Assembly: GCA_003427395.1 (NCBI GenBank)
Contig: BFEA01000094.1
Span: forward strand, 2,067,982 to 2,110,220
DNA: 42,239 nt
Origin: Chara braunii
Lineage: Eukaryota; Streptophyta; Charophyceae; Charales; Characeae
Direction: 5' to 3'
Below are positions 10,901 through 20,224 of the stretch, in pieces. The position numbers were made by a program, and so were the translations under genes. How positions within the stretch are numbered: position 1 is the stretch's first letter; each line of letters opens with the position of its first letter. The notes below the pieces were generated by a model, which did not search any database, was not told the origin of the DNA, and worked only from the letters and a program-made list of their open reading frames with translations.

Positions 10901-11634
10901 CACGAAGCTCACTCTCTCTGTGATCATACTCGGATCAAGCCTGCCCATAACTGCTCTCATCAGCAGCGATCCATGCAAGAATGACGCTTCCCAATCCTTG
11001 ATTATCTCTCACTTTTGTCATCCAGCACGCGGAGTACACTTGGAGTCGGAGGCGCGAATAAGTGCGCGCAATGTTGACATCAACGGTAAACTCACTCCTT
11101 GCGTGGCTCGCACAAGTCCGACTCCCCTTTTCCCCCTCGCATCTCAGATTTTCTTCCTTACTGCGAGCGATCCCCACTAATTTGCTCTCACATACACCTC
11201 CCCTCAGTTCACCACCTCACAGGGTCCTGGCGGCTAAACACGAGACCAACTACGGTGGTGATGAGAACAACAAAAACAATGTTGAGCTTTCTTGCTTCTT
11301 CTGTCGAGACAACGCGCGCCCCTACGTCGAGAGAGGAGAACGAATGTCTCTCCCCCTTGCGTAGCATGGCCTCAGTCTGTTTTCCTGCGCACTGAAGTCA
11401 AAATTGTCGTACGCAGTCTGAGCGCCTCCCTCACACTAGTACGCACCGCTCATCACGGTCAGTTTTTTTGCTCATCACGTACTGCAATCCAGTTGACGTC
11501 ACCATCTTCCACCTGCTCACGCGCTCAGTTCTCACCTCTCTGAGTCCTTCTTCTTTTTCATTGACCTTCTTGGCGCGCACGTGTAACCCGGGTACCCACG
11601 TAACTGCCCTTGCCTCAGCCTCCCCGCTGTCGCG
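10901..11634. other. No supported gene; possible intron of the minus-strand candidate
   Basis: Several overlapping reading frames of 80-100 codons exist on both strands, but none resembles a protein family. If the candidate exon at 12055-11642 is real, this stretch would be its first intron or downstream sequence. Confidence 0.3.
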
Positions 11635-11641
11635 AACTCAC

Positions 11642-12055
11642 CTCGGGCCCACGCTCCATTGGTCCTGCCAACGGGTGATTTCGGCGGATCTGATCCAGCC
11701 CATACCAGGACTGGACATCCGCCTCTCGATCACTCATTTCGGACTCCCCTTCTGAGTCCCTGTCATTGTGCTGCACCTCTCTGTCCGTAGTCCCCGTCGA
11801 CGAGTCATCCTCATGATAGGTGACCGTTACTCGCATACTCACAGTCACCCCGTCTCGCTTGCATCTCCGCTTCGCCCTGTTACGAGCCTCAGTAACCGCG
11901 GCTTGCACCTTCTCGTCCCTCCTCATTTCTTGTTCACTGTGTCCAATCACGTTAACCTTTAGCCTCACCCCTCCCGATTTTCCGTAGGACAGTATGACCT
12001 TCACCATAGTACCCTTTTCGTCCTCTCGTTCCCAAATCCAAGAGTAGTACCTCAT
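11642..12055 (-). CDS. Possible 5' coding exon of an unrecognised gene
   Basis: An ATG at 12055 opens a minus-strand frame of 146 codons. A canonical splice-donor-like GAG|GTGAGT sits at 11642/11641, after exactly 138 codons (phase 0). The predicted peptide is hydrophilic. It has a basic Arg/Lys-rich centre (residues about 45-70, with RNRAKRRCKR), an acidic Asp/Glu/Ser tail (residues about 82-113), and no transmembrane segment or known domain. A TATA-like element lies about 200 bp upstream, and short upstream ATGs with immediate stops occur in the presumed leader. I did not find a convincing second exon. A retroelement leader plus Gag start is an alternative reading. Confidence 0.3.
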
Positions 12056-12246
12056 GTACCTTGGCCTATATCCACGCAGGCCATCTCAATCCGCCATATT
12101 CACTCAGAATAGTTAGTCCCCGCTTGATAGACAGCACAGCACTAGGCCGCCGACTTCCAATAGCAGACCACTCCCCACCGGAGCTCGCAATACAGACTGT
12201 GTACCACCAGGCGACCGGCCGCGGACGATATCCCGACCCCTCCTTC

Positions 12247-12257
12247 CTTTTATATGC
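12247..12257 (-). promoter_or_regulatory. TATA-box-like element
   Basis: The minus strand reads CATATAAAAGG. It sits upstream of the candidate exon starting at 12055, at a distance that allows a leader of about 160 nt. Confidence 0.35.
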
Positions 12258-12359
12258 CTTTCCCCTGCGTTCTGAACAAAGGACTCAGATTAGTCCTTTT
12301 GAGACCTTACCGCATTTCAAGAATTTTAAAGCAATAAACTAATAATTAATTTTTTATTT

Positions 12360-12760
12360 TTATTTTTGGGAATAATACTCAAACCCAAAAACCCAACGGT
12401 TGATCGCGAACTAAACTCGCACTTGTCCGTCCTAGACCCTAGCGATATGACTGCAGGTTCGACACTGTGGTCCCATAACGGAATACTAAAGGTCACATTT
12501 CCCTTTTTAAAACGCAACACAGGCCTATATTCATCGGGTACCCGTGTCCGATGGCAAGGAGGGGGCTTACAACCCTTCACGAGGGGGGTAATAAGCCTCC
12601 TACCAACGCGGCCGCGGGTGCTCCTCTTTTGAGGCCTAACCGCGCTGCACTCAACTGGCACGCATTCCTAGACAAAAATAGGTGGGGCCAGCCTCAAAAT
12701 TCAAACCGTTGGCCTCCTCGCGATATGACAGACAATGGAGGGGAAGGCCGCGCCTGAAAA
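12360..12760. other. No recognisable gene
   Basis: Mixed-composition DNA. The segment 'tgactgcaggttcgacactg' near 12447 has a B-box-like GGTTCGA but no convincing A box upstream. Nothing else is supported. Confidence 0.35.
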
Positions 12761-12767
12761 CCGGTAA

Positions 12768-12769
<2 letters not shown>

Positions 12770-12817
<48 letters not shown>
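12770..12817. repeat. (TAA)n microsatellite
   Basis: An uninterrupted trinucleotide TAA/ATA run. Translations through it give poly-Ile or poly-Tyr artefacts. Confidence 0.95.
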
Positions 12818-12819
<2 letters not shown>

Positions 12820-13380
12820 CGTAACGACAGTATGACTGGAGGCTGTCTGATTTCTCCGACTTAAAGCCGACATTTCAGCCACTAAGATTAGACCTTTAGC
12901 TGTCGTTTCACTTTTTTTTTTTCTTACTTGAACCACCGCTCCATGCATCCGACCCATAACCTAGCAGTGGGATACTCGGGGCTCAGTAGAAACGACAGCG
13001 CTTATCCGTTTACTTTCGCGTCCCAGGGCGAACCCGACGGCCATCACGGCCACAGGCCGGTTGTGCTCTGCTGTATAGCAGGGCGCCGAGCCTGCGTGGA
13101 CCAATGGAAAGCCCTGCGGCGCACCCCTTTTGCTGAGGGCTACGCCACCGGGGCTGGTCCACGCCGAGAATAATCTAGGTACCAGACCTAAACAACACGA
13201 GATAAGCCTAGGGATCAGTAAGTCGGGGCAAGGGACTGACACTGAGCGAGGAAGTGGTACACAAAGGAGGGTCGGGACACCGTGCCCTCCAACACTGCTG
13301 CCCGACCTACTAGGTGTTGCCGAACGACGAAGCGATGAGTGAGCAGGGGGAAGGGGACTTGCCTGTTCGCGAACGTGTTG
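12820..13380. other. GC-rich stretch without recognised gene
   Basis: A minus-strand frame of 175 codons covers 12961-13488, but its Pro/Gly/Ser/Leu-rich translation resembles no family I know. It overlaps the GGGT/ACCC array at its 5' end, so I treat it as a by-product of GC-rich composition. Confidence 0.35.
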
Positions 13381-13389
13381 CTCCAGAGC

Positions 13390-13620
13390 TGGCAACCGGG
13401 TGCCCACACCCGCACCCACCTGCCCCAACCCGCCCAGAAGGTGAATGGGGTTGGGCTTGGGTCCACCTATGCCTTTTTGGGTGGGCAACGGGCGTGTTCC
13501 CGTAATGGGCGAGTCTGGGTGATGGGCGGGTCAGTTTTTGCTCTGGGTCACCCGACGGGCGGGTGACAGGGTGGGTCCATATCTTCTTTGGGTCACCCGG
13601 CCCACAGACCCAGGAACACC
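13390..13620. repeat. ACCC/GGGT-rich degenerate array (left edge of probable hAT element)
   Basis: From about 13396 to 13440 the plus strand is C-rich (cacccgcacccacc, ccaacccgcccag). From about 13470 on it is G-rich (gggtgggcaacggg, gggcgggtgac). The C-rich start mirrors the G-rich array at 18425-18660 in inverted orientation, and the 13-base CCCAACCCGCCCA occurs on the plus strand here and on the minus strand there. Plant and other hAT elements often carry such sub-terminal motifs, so these arrays may mark the ends of the element encoding the transposase at 15852. No target duplication could be fixed. Confidence 0.45.
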
Positions 13621-13635
13621 CAAAAAACTGTTGCC

Positions 13636-13760
13636 TCCCCCCCCCCCCCCCCCCCCCTCCCTCCCTCCCTCCCTCTTTAAAACTACGACCCCTTCGACAT
13701 CAGCCACCCAGCCCCCCTCCCCCTGCAAAAAAAAAAAAAAAAGGCCTTGGGTCATCCTCT
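13636..13760. repeat. Homopolymer C / (CCCT)n and A-rich low-complexity tract
   Basis: A long C run passes into CCCT repeats (to about 13673), followed by short mixed sequence and an A run (about 13727-13742). Confidence 0.9.
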
Positions 13761-14059
13761 GCAGGGCGACCCGAGAATGAAAATCATTGTCCATCGCAGC
13801 CAACACAGCATCAGAGCCAAAAAAAAAAAAAAAAGAGTTATAGGCAGTGGGCAATAGTAAGCACAACGGCTCCAGCCCGTCGGCCCAAAGAAAGTAGTGA
13901 GCGGATCTGGCCACATAAGGCGGCTAGATCCCTCCATTTACACTTTCCCTGGCCTTACCGTTGCCCACCGAACGGCCACCGTTGCCCGATGTGAGGCTGG
14001 CGGGCGGCGTAAGGTGGAGAGCCTAGAGAATCGTGGAGGCTCTGGAGACATGACGGGCC

Positions 14060-14099
14060 TTGGCGGCAGTACTGGAGTCGCAGGGCAACGTCCGCCTCG

Positions 14100-14164
<65 letters not shown>

Positions 14165-14237
14165 GAGAGAGAGAGAGAGACGTGGATGAAGCTACAACAA
14201 AGACGACCAACGAGGCTGCGGCCATATCTACGGGCTC

Positions 14238-14291
<54 letters not shown>

Positions 14292-14377
14292 GTGGACGAA
14301 GCTACAACAAAGACGACGGGCTCAAACACAGCCAACGAGGCTGCGGGCCGCGGCGATATCAACGGGCTCTAACAGGC

Positions 14378-14446
<69 letters not shown>
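14060..14446. repeat. (CA)n, (GA)n and (CT)n microsatellites with a duplicated spacer
   Basis: The order is (CA)n at about 14104-14162, a spacer, (CA)n at about 14240-14288, a second spacer, then (CT)n from about 14383 into the gap. The two spacers share 'gaagctacaacaaagacgac' and 'acgggctctaac', so the CA tract plus spacer was tandemly duplicated. Translations here (His-Thr, Leu-Ser or Cys-Val repeats) are not genes. Confidence 0.9.
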
Positions 14447-14772
14447 NNNNNNNNNNNNNNNNNNNNNNNNNNNNNNNNNNNNNNNNNNNNNNNNNNNNNN
14501 NNNNNNNNNNNNNNNNNNNNNNNNNNNNNNNNNNNNNNNNNNNNNNNNNNNNNNNNNNNNNNNNNNNNNNNNNNNNNNNNNNNNNNNNNNNNNNNNNNNN
14601 NNNNNNNNNNNNNNNNNNNNNNNNNNNNNNNNNNNNNNNNNNNNNNNNNNNNNNNNNNNNNNNNNNNNNNNNNNNNNNNNNNNNNNNNNNNNNNNNNNNN
14701 NNNNNNNNNNNNNNNNNNNNNNNNNNNNNNNNNNNNNNNNNNNNNNNNNNNNNNNNNNNNNNNNNNNNNNNN
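14447..14772. other. Assembly gap (326 N)
   Basis: A run of N begins within the (CT)n microsatellite. The true length and content are unknown. Confidence 1.
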
Positions 14773-14939
14773 CCCTACAGGTGTGCAGATCGAATTCCTG
14801 TTGCCTACAGACCCTATGACAGTCTACCTAGGCCTACCAATATACAGTTCGCAGGTTCAAGGCCCGGAGTCGACACGGCTACTGTACATAGGTAAGGTTG
14901 GGATCTAGGGATCGAGCCCTGGGGTCTGCTTCTGTTGCT

Positions 14940-15590
14940 GCAAAAGGTGAAAACCGTTTCACTTCGATCTGGGTCTGGATTTCAACAGTTCAAGGGTGTG
15001 CCAACAGTTCCATCAGGGTCTGTATTTCAACAGTTCAAGGATGTTATACTGTCCATGTAGCTTCAAATTCAATTTATTTTTTTCTGTTTTTTTTTTTTTT
15101 TTTTCCAAAGGGCAACAGCCCGGAGGTTTTGTCATGGACCCTAGAGGCTTAATCATTGGTCCTAGTGGTATCATCGTTGAACCTAGAGGTGTCATCATTG
15201 AGATAATATGGGAGTCCACGTGTTTCCATAAAGGATGACAACCTCGAGTCATCGTCCATCTGGCGTCTGAATCGGTCTGATTGCATCTGGTTTCGAGCTT
15301 GGTTCTGTGTTTCAACGGTTCAAGGGTGTGCCAACAGAGCAGTATTTTTTTTTTTTCATTTCTCGAGGGTGACAGCCTTGAGGTATCATCGTTGAGCTGA
15401 CAGGCCCGGGTGGTCCAGAATAATTTTATTGTCCATGTGGCATTTGTTGCATCTAGATTCGAACTTGGGTCTGTAACAGTTCAAGGGAGTACCAACTGTG
15501 CAGCAGCTCGAAATGTGTTTTTATTTTTTCATTTTTCTTTTTTTTCAAAAGGCGACAAAGTTGAAGTATCATCATTGAGCTGACTGACCC
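14940..15590 (-). repeat. Three tandem tRNA-derived SINE-like units
   Basis: Related blocks at about 14950-15110, 15240-15385 and 15410-15590 share 'tttcaacagttcaagggtgtg' on the plus strand, a T-rich run and a 'gacagccttgaggtatcatc'-like tail. Read on the minus strand, the third block has an A-box-like 'tgcacagttgg'. About 27 nt later it has a B-box-like 'aagttcgaatctaga', as in tRNA-derived SINEs; the other two show decayed versions. Between units 1 and 2, a 27-bp motif of 'gaccctagaggcttaatcat' type is repeated about three times (15135-15200). Confidence 0.5.
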
Positions 15591-15851
15591 AGGGAGCTCA
15601 GAATCATGTTTTCTGATTATCTACTTACATCTAGAATTGTGCAATGGTTTGTCTGTTAGAAGAGTCTGTCTGCTAGATAGCCTGTATGTTTATCTGTCTG
15701 CCCGGGTGATTAACTCACCCCATTTTTGCTGTTTGATTTGGCGAATGGTGCTGGGTGCAGGAAAAACCTGCCGCCGTAAGCCTAATCAATAACGGCTGAT
15801 TTTTTTGTTGAAAGTCCTGCTGGGTCTTCATCCGCGTCTTCAAAACCAGAC
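15591..15851. other. 5' flank of the transposase gene
   Basis: No gene or repeat was recognised apart from short 'gtctgtctgctagatagcctg' simple sequence. It would contain the transposase promoter and leader. I see no clear TATA box at a fixed distance. Confidence 0.4.
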
Positions 15852-17687
15852 ATGGTGAAATTGAAGATTGCAATTCATCGTTCACTCCAAAAGGGAGGGC
15901 CTGAGGCACAGTATCTGTTGAAGGAGGAAAGGTCTAGCAGTGCACAATGTTGGCGCAAATTTGCACATGTCTGTCATACGGACGAGACACCTATCAAGGA
16001 GCATGGCTCCGGTTATGCGGCGTGTAAAAAATGTCATGCTGTGTATGCTTACGAGGCGCGTCACAACACAAGCTCCTTGAACGACCATAAATGTCGTTTG
16101 GGTAACACAGAGACCGGAACAATGCGTCTTTTCGCAACAACGGTTGAGCCGAGTGCTGCACAAAAGAGGCAGTTTGCCAAGTCTGTTGCTTTGATGTGCT
16201 GTGAGGATTTTAGGCTTTTTTCTATAGTAGAGGACCAAGGGTTCCTTCGAAACTCGCAGGTTGTTTTAGATATAGGAGTTAGTTCCGCCAGGGCCATGAA
16301 GATAGAAGATTTGGTTCCCTACCGAAACACGGTCAAAAATAAAGTCATGTCGATTGCAGAATCACTCCGGATTGTAGTCGTCGCAAAGATGAAAGAGCAC
16401 TTTGCTGACAAGATGCATGTCGGGTTCACTGTTGACCTCTGTACATATTCGATAAAGAGAACTTCTTTTATGTCGATCACAACTCATTACATTGACAAAC
16501 TTTTCAAACTCCACGTTCGAACACTCCAGGTCAAACCATTTTTTGAGCAGGCACACACTGCTGTTAATGTTTTGAAAGCATTTCAAGAATGTCTTCACGA
16601 CCTCGGGTGTGAAGATTTTAATAGGTGTGTTGTGTGTTCGGACAGTGGATCGAACATGTGTGGAGTGGAAGGGATTCGTAGCAAATACAAATGGCTGCCT
16701 TCTGGCGACCATAAACTCGCAACGATGTTGACCACTGTGCTCAATAAGACCACAACAACAGCGAACACGGTAAGGTCAACACCATTTTATAGATTCGACG
16801 AATCTGCACCAGAGGTCTTCACCTTGATTGAGAACTGCAACGAATTAGTTCGGCATGTGAAGCTGTCCAACCTGCAGAGGTTGCTGAAAACCACTCTCAA
16901 GCAGGAAAATGTTACAAGGTGGAATTCGTTGTTGAGAATGTTCAAAAGTGTCAAGATTAGTTATGACGACGTCTCAGGATTGTTGATGAGTCGGGGCGGA
17001 AATAAAGCGATATTGATTGCACAAATCAATCTCGACCTACTAGAGGAGTTGATACGTTTTCTTGAGCGTTTAGAGGAAGCAACTCTGAAATTGGAAAGTT
17101 ATCTGCAGCCTTCTCTTCACATCGTAGCTTTCGAGCGAAATGAATTGCTCCAACATTGCGAAATCCGAACGAAGTCTTCAAAGGATGTGGACGAGTCAGA
17201 AAAAGAAGTTGTCATTCCACGGGATTCAGATAACATCGCAACAATCAAGAGGTTGGTGAAGGATGTGCTGACAGAGAAATGGCATGTGGAAGATCTGCAT
17301 GTACTTGCTGCCTTGCTTGATCCCCGTCAGAAGGACAGGTTGGCGATATTCGAGGTCTCCTTTGTGCAAGTTAGAAGATGCAAGACCCTATTAAAGACAA
17401 TCATGCAAGATGTCGCTGAGAACGTTGATGCTGATGTGGAATCGTTGGAAGTGGAGGTTGTGAAAGAACGCCCTTCGAAAAGAAGAAGGACAAGACCGGG
17501 GTTGTGCAACTCTGATGAGGAGGACGAAGGAATGTCGGGAAGGACTGCAACAGTGACGCTGACCTTAGCCGAAAAGATTCAAAGAGAGTTCGATCATTAT
17601 TTCACGTTGAAGTTGACCAAGGATGAGAAACGAACTTTTGAACTCCTCCTCTGGTGGAAAATGAAAGGAATGATTGTCACAACATAG
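15852..17687 (+). CDS. hAT-family transposase with BED zinc finger, ended early by TAG
   Basis: The enzyme would cut and paste a hAT DNA transposon in the nucleus. The 611-residue frame has the hAT layout. A BED-type zinc finger lies at about residues 34-81 (Trp34, Phe37, Cys58-x2-Cys61, His79 and Cys81). The first catalytic aspartate is in TVDLCT (Asp195) and the second in CSDSGSNM (Asp264). Next come the family TRWNS box (355-359), LAALLDPRQK (485-494), a Lys/Arg-rich plus acidic linker (541-558), and LLLWWK (598-603), which opens the C-terminal dimerisation domain. The stop codon TAG (17685-17687) follows directly, and the rest of that domain continues in the same frame to 17891. The ATG at 15852 is the first in frame and precedes the BED finger by about 33 residues. 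No introns are needed. Without readthrough, the third catalytic residue is missing and the protein is probably inactive. Confidence 0.9.
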   Translation: MVKLKIAIHRSLQKGGPEAQYLLKEERSSSAQCWRKFAHVCHTDETPIKEHGSGYAACKKCHAVYAYEARHNTSSLNDHKCRLGNTETGTMRLFATTVEPSAAQKRQFAKSVALMCCEDFRLFSIVEDQGFLRNSQVVLDIGVSSARAMKIEDLVPYRNTVKNKVMSIAESLRIVVVAKMKEHFADKMHVGFTVDLCTYSIKRTSFMSITTHYIDKLFKLHVRTLQVKPFFEQAHTAVNVLKAFQECLHDLGCEDFNRCVVCSDSGSNMCGVEGIRSKYKWLPSGDHKLATMLTTVLNKTTTTANTVRSTPFYRFDESAPEVFTLIENCNELVRHVKLSNLQRLLKTTLKQENVTRWNSLLRMFKSVKISYDDVSGLLMSRGGNKAILIAQINLDLLEELIRFLERLEEATLKLESYLQPSLHIVAFERNELLQHCEIRTKSSKDVDESEKEVVIPRDSDNIATIKRLVKDVLTEKWHVEDLHVLAALLDPRQKDRLAIFEVSFVQVRRCKTLLKTIMQDVAENVDADVESLEVEVVKERPSKRRRTRPGLCNSDEEDEGMSGRTATVTLTLAEKIQREFDHYFTLKLTKDEKRTFELLLWWKMKGMIVTT

Positions 17688-17891
17688 GATAAGCGGGTAC
17701 TGCTCCCTCCTTTGCCTATCATGGCACGGGTTGCTCGCTCAGTTTTATGTGTCCCCGCATCGAGCTCGAAGAGCGAGTGCAATTTCTCAGATGCAGGGAA
17801 CACATTGACAACAAAAAGAAATGCTCTTGGTGGTTCAATGGTGGACGACATTTTGTTTGTTAGATCGAACAAGGATTTGTTCAGCACATAA
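17688..17891 (+). pseudogene. C-terminal hAT dimerisation domain, in frame after the TAG
   Basis: These 67 codons continue the transposase frame after the TAG and end in TAA. They hold the most conserved part of the family: the LPIMARVARSVLCVPASS segment, then SKSECNFSDAGN, matching the usual PATSA.SER.FS.AGN signature, and KRNALG. In hAT transposases the glutamate of this signature is assigned as the third acidic catalytic residue. It is kept here although Arg is replaced by Cys. Its integrity suggests that the stop is recent, is read through, or is an assembly error. Confidence 0.85.
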
Positions 17892-18420
17892 ATATACGGA
17901 CATGGTTGTTCTATTTTGCCATTTGCCCAGTTACATACCCGTTTTAGTAGGCTTCTTGTAGTTCTTGTTACTTGGATAGCGTCGAACACTTCACCTAATA
18001 TTCGTATCTGATTGCATATCTTGTTGCTTGGAGTGCGGGTTGAGGTTGTAGTGGGTGTCAACTCGAGTACCGGATCAGGATTACAACAGTTGACCTAGGT
18101 TGTATAGCATGACCCAGTTTTTTACAGTAGTGTGAAATTCGATCATGAACCCACATGCTTGGAAATGTTTGGTCCTCTTGGGTATTACCGGGCTCCAATT
18201 GGAGGTGAGTGTAGAGGCTTCGACTCAAACCGCCGATGAAGTGAGCTACCAGACTTTCTGAAAATTATTGACACTGTGTTGCTTGTGTTAATCGTGAGAT
18301 TGTGAGGTATTTTATTTTAATTATCATTGTCGATATTGTTGATGTGCTAATACCAAGATCTCAAATATCTTTTTGAAATGTTATGTTATCAATGAGATTG
18401 TAACGGTGTAAGGGACTGAC
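17892..18420. other. 3' flank of the transposase gene
   Basis: No other gene was recognised. Minus-strand reading frames over 17597-18061 are shadows of the transposase C-terminal domain. The interval probably belongs to the 3' non-coding part of the hAT element. Confidence 0.45.
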
Positions 18421-18424
18421 AAGG

Positions 18425-18675
18425 GCGGATGCGGACGGATACGAGTGGGTGCGGGTAGGAAAATTTTAGGTCCCGGATGCAGGCGGGTTCTTACGGGTGC
18501 GGGTGGGTCCGGGGGAGGGTTTTTTTTGGGTGTCGGGCGGGTCGGGCGAGGGGCTGAAATTTCAAAAAGTGTTTTGGGTCGGTGGGGTCATCTTTAATAG
18601 AAAATTAATATTTTTGGGTCGGGTGGGCGACAAAAAAAAAAAGTTGGGCGGGTTGGGTGAGAGGTGAAAAAAAAA
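18425..18675. repeat. GGGT-rich degenerate array (right edge of probable hAT element)
   Basis: The plus strand is full of gggtgcgggtggg, gggtcgggcg and gggttgggtg motifs, broken by A-rich tracts at 18631-18642 and 18667-18680. It mirrors the C-rich start at 13396-13440 in inverted orientation. The left arm of the large inverted repeat resumes immediately to the right. This position fits the right end of an inserted hAT element. Confidence 0.45.
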
Positions 18676-18779
18676 AAAAATTGCCACTTCTGTGTTGCTC
18701 ATCTCAACGGTCCGTGTACCAAGGCGGCCACCAGGATTGCAAATCGGTTGTTGGTCAGGGCACCGTTTATCCATTAAGC

Positions 18780-19080
18780 GAAGTGGTTAAGAAAAGGTCG
18801 CGAAGTTGCAGACTTACCAGTGGGTTGCTGTGTTGCTTTGGCAATCGATCGGAGTACCAAGGAGCGGGAGCTCCAAGGCTATATGCCTGCCTGCTGAACG
18901 CCATGTTGCTCGGCCTGTTGCGCGGGGGGGGGGAGGGGGGGGATTAAAAGCAAGCGGTAGGATTGCAGGTTTACCTGCTGGCTGATGAGATGTTAATCAT
19001 GCCAGTTGAGCTAGTCAGGGACAGACCGTGAGGTTGCAAGCTCACCCATAGTCAACGCACTTGGGGTCACAAGCGTGATA
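18780..19080 (+). repeat. tRNA-like tandem motifs inside the left arm
   Basis: Repeated pieces combine an A-box-like 'aagcgaagtggttaag' or 'ccagttgagctagtcaggg' with B-box-like 'gttgcagacttacc', 'ttgcaggtttacc' and 'ggttgcaagctcacc'. The counterpart in the right arm (about 36050-36235) has the same 'cttacctgttgac'-type repeats on the minus strand. This may be an old SINE array captured in the large repeat. Confidence 0.35.
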
Positions 19081-19391
19081 GAGCGATGTGTCATTGGAAG
19101 AGGTCGTCGCTGCAAGCGGGAGGTTCGTCGGGAGAAGTTGTTCAACATATTGACTTCAGTTGACAAGGCTGTTCTGCAGTTTGGCCGTCATTGTGGGACC
19201 CTCAAGCGAGTCAAGGAACCAAGGCTCTCTCATGCGAGTCAGAGTGCACCATTTCTGGATTTGAGAGACTAAATGTTTTTATCTCTGCCTTTCTTACTCT
19301 AAGTCTGGTCTATTGGTTTGAAGAGGAAGGCGGTAGACGAGATTGCAACCCGTAATCCGTGTCAAGGCCTCTGTGGGAGGTTGCCCTGCTG

Positions 19392-19900
19392 CAACAGAAA
19401 AATTTTCCAGAATTAAATAATCATTCTAGAGTAAAATTACATTCTAAATTTCAAATTTTCATTCCATCTTAAAAAATGTCATTTCAATTTTAATATTTTC
19501 TGTCTTACTTTAAAACTTTTCTTCCAAGAATAGGGTATCCCCTCTTATTTGAACTGCATGCTAGAGATGGAATGAAAGTTTGGATGAGTTCCTGAAATAT
19601 TATAATTGGACTGTAATTCTAAGTAAGGATTTCCAGTCATAAATAGGTTTATCCAATCTAAATTAGAAGGTATTTGTTGTAGTAAAATGAAAGTCTGATT
19701 AAAACATTTCATAAACTCGTCCAGACTGTCATTCCATCTTGAACAAATAGATGTACTTGGAAATTAGACGGGAACTTATCAAATGAAATTGGAAATTTTC
19801 GAATTGGACGAACATTGGAATGATAATTTATAAATATCAAGGATTTTTTTTGTATGCAATGTTTTTTCAACTTTCATTTCTTGTGGGAATTTTTCTGTTG
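19392..19900. mobile_element. MITE with CAACAGAAAAATT ends (509 bp), left arm only
   Basis: The insert starts CAACAGAAAAATTTTCC and ends GGAATTTTTCTGTTG, giving a 13-bp terminal inverted repeat. It is AT-rich and non-coding, with many 'cattccatctt' and 'aaatt' motifs. The right arm (35520-35620) runs straight through the corresponding position without it, so the boundaries are set by an empty site. I could not define a target duplication with confidence. Confidence 0.7.
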
Positions 19901-20224
19901 AATTGCGGGAGCTCTGCCGGAACCTGTGCAAGGTTCTAGAGACAGAGAAGTAAGTGGTAATCTCCATCTCCTTTAATAAATCTCACTAAAACCCTTACTT
20001 TTACATTTTTCTATGGTTTGAGTGAGTATACCATATGCATTCCCTATTGATCTTATGTTTGATTCCTAGTTTTACATCAGAGTTAAGTAAAGGAATGCAT
20101 GTGCAATCTCAGTTTTATTTTTTTTTGTTGTCTGAAGTTGGATTGAGAAAGGGTTTTGCATTGGGGGAAGCCGAGAGAAAGGTGGTTTTGCTTGCGATTG
20201 CCCAAGTCAACCAAAGGTTGGGCT

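Noticed and set aside
12961-13488. Minus-strand 175-codon frame
   Set aside because: It lies in GC-rich sequence overlapping the GGGT array, and its Pro/Gly/Ser/Leu-rich translation has no recognisable motif. No promoter or splice context stood out.
13897-14908. Long plus-strand reading frames of about 280-330 codons
   Set aside because: They consist of (CA)n and (CT)n translations (His-Thr, Leu-Ser) plus the run of N, so they carry no protein signal.
17672-17687. Mini-intron around the transposase TAG (gtcacaacatag)
   Set aside because: It would be only 12 nt long with no branch site. Although it is a multiple of three, splicing at this size is not credible.
17597-18061. Minus-strand 154-codon frame
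   Set aside because: It is the shadow of the in-frame C-terminal part of the hAT transposase on the plus strand.
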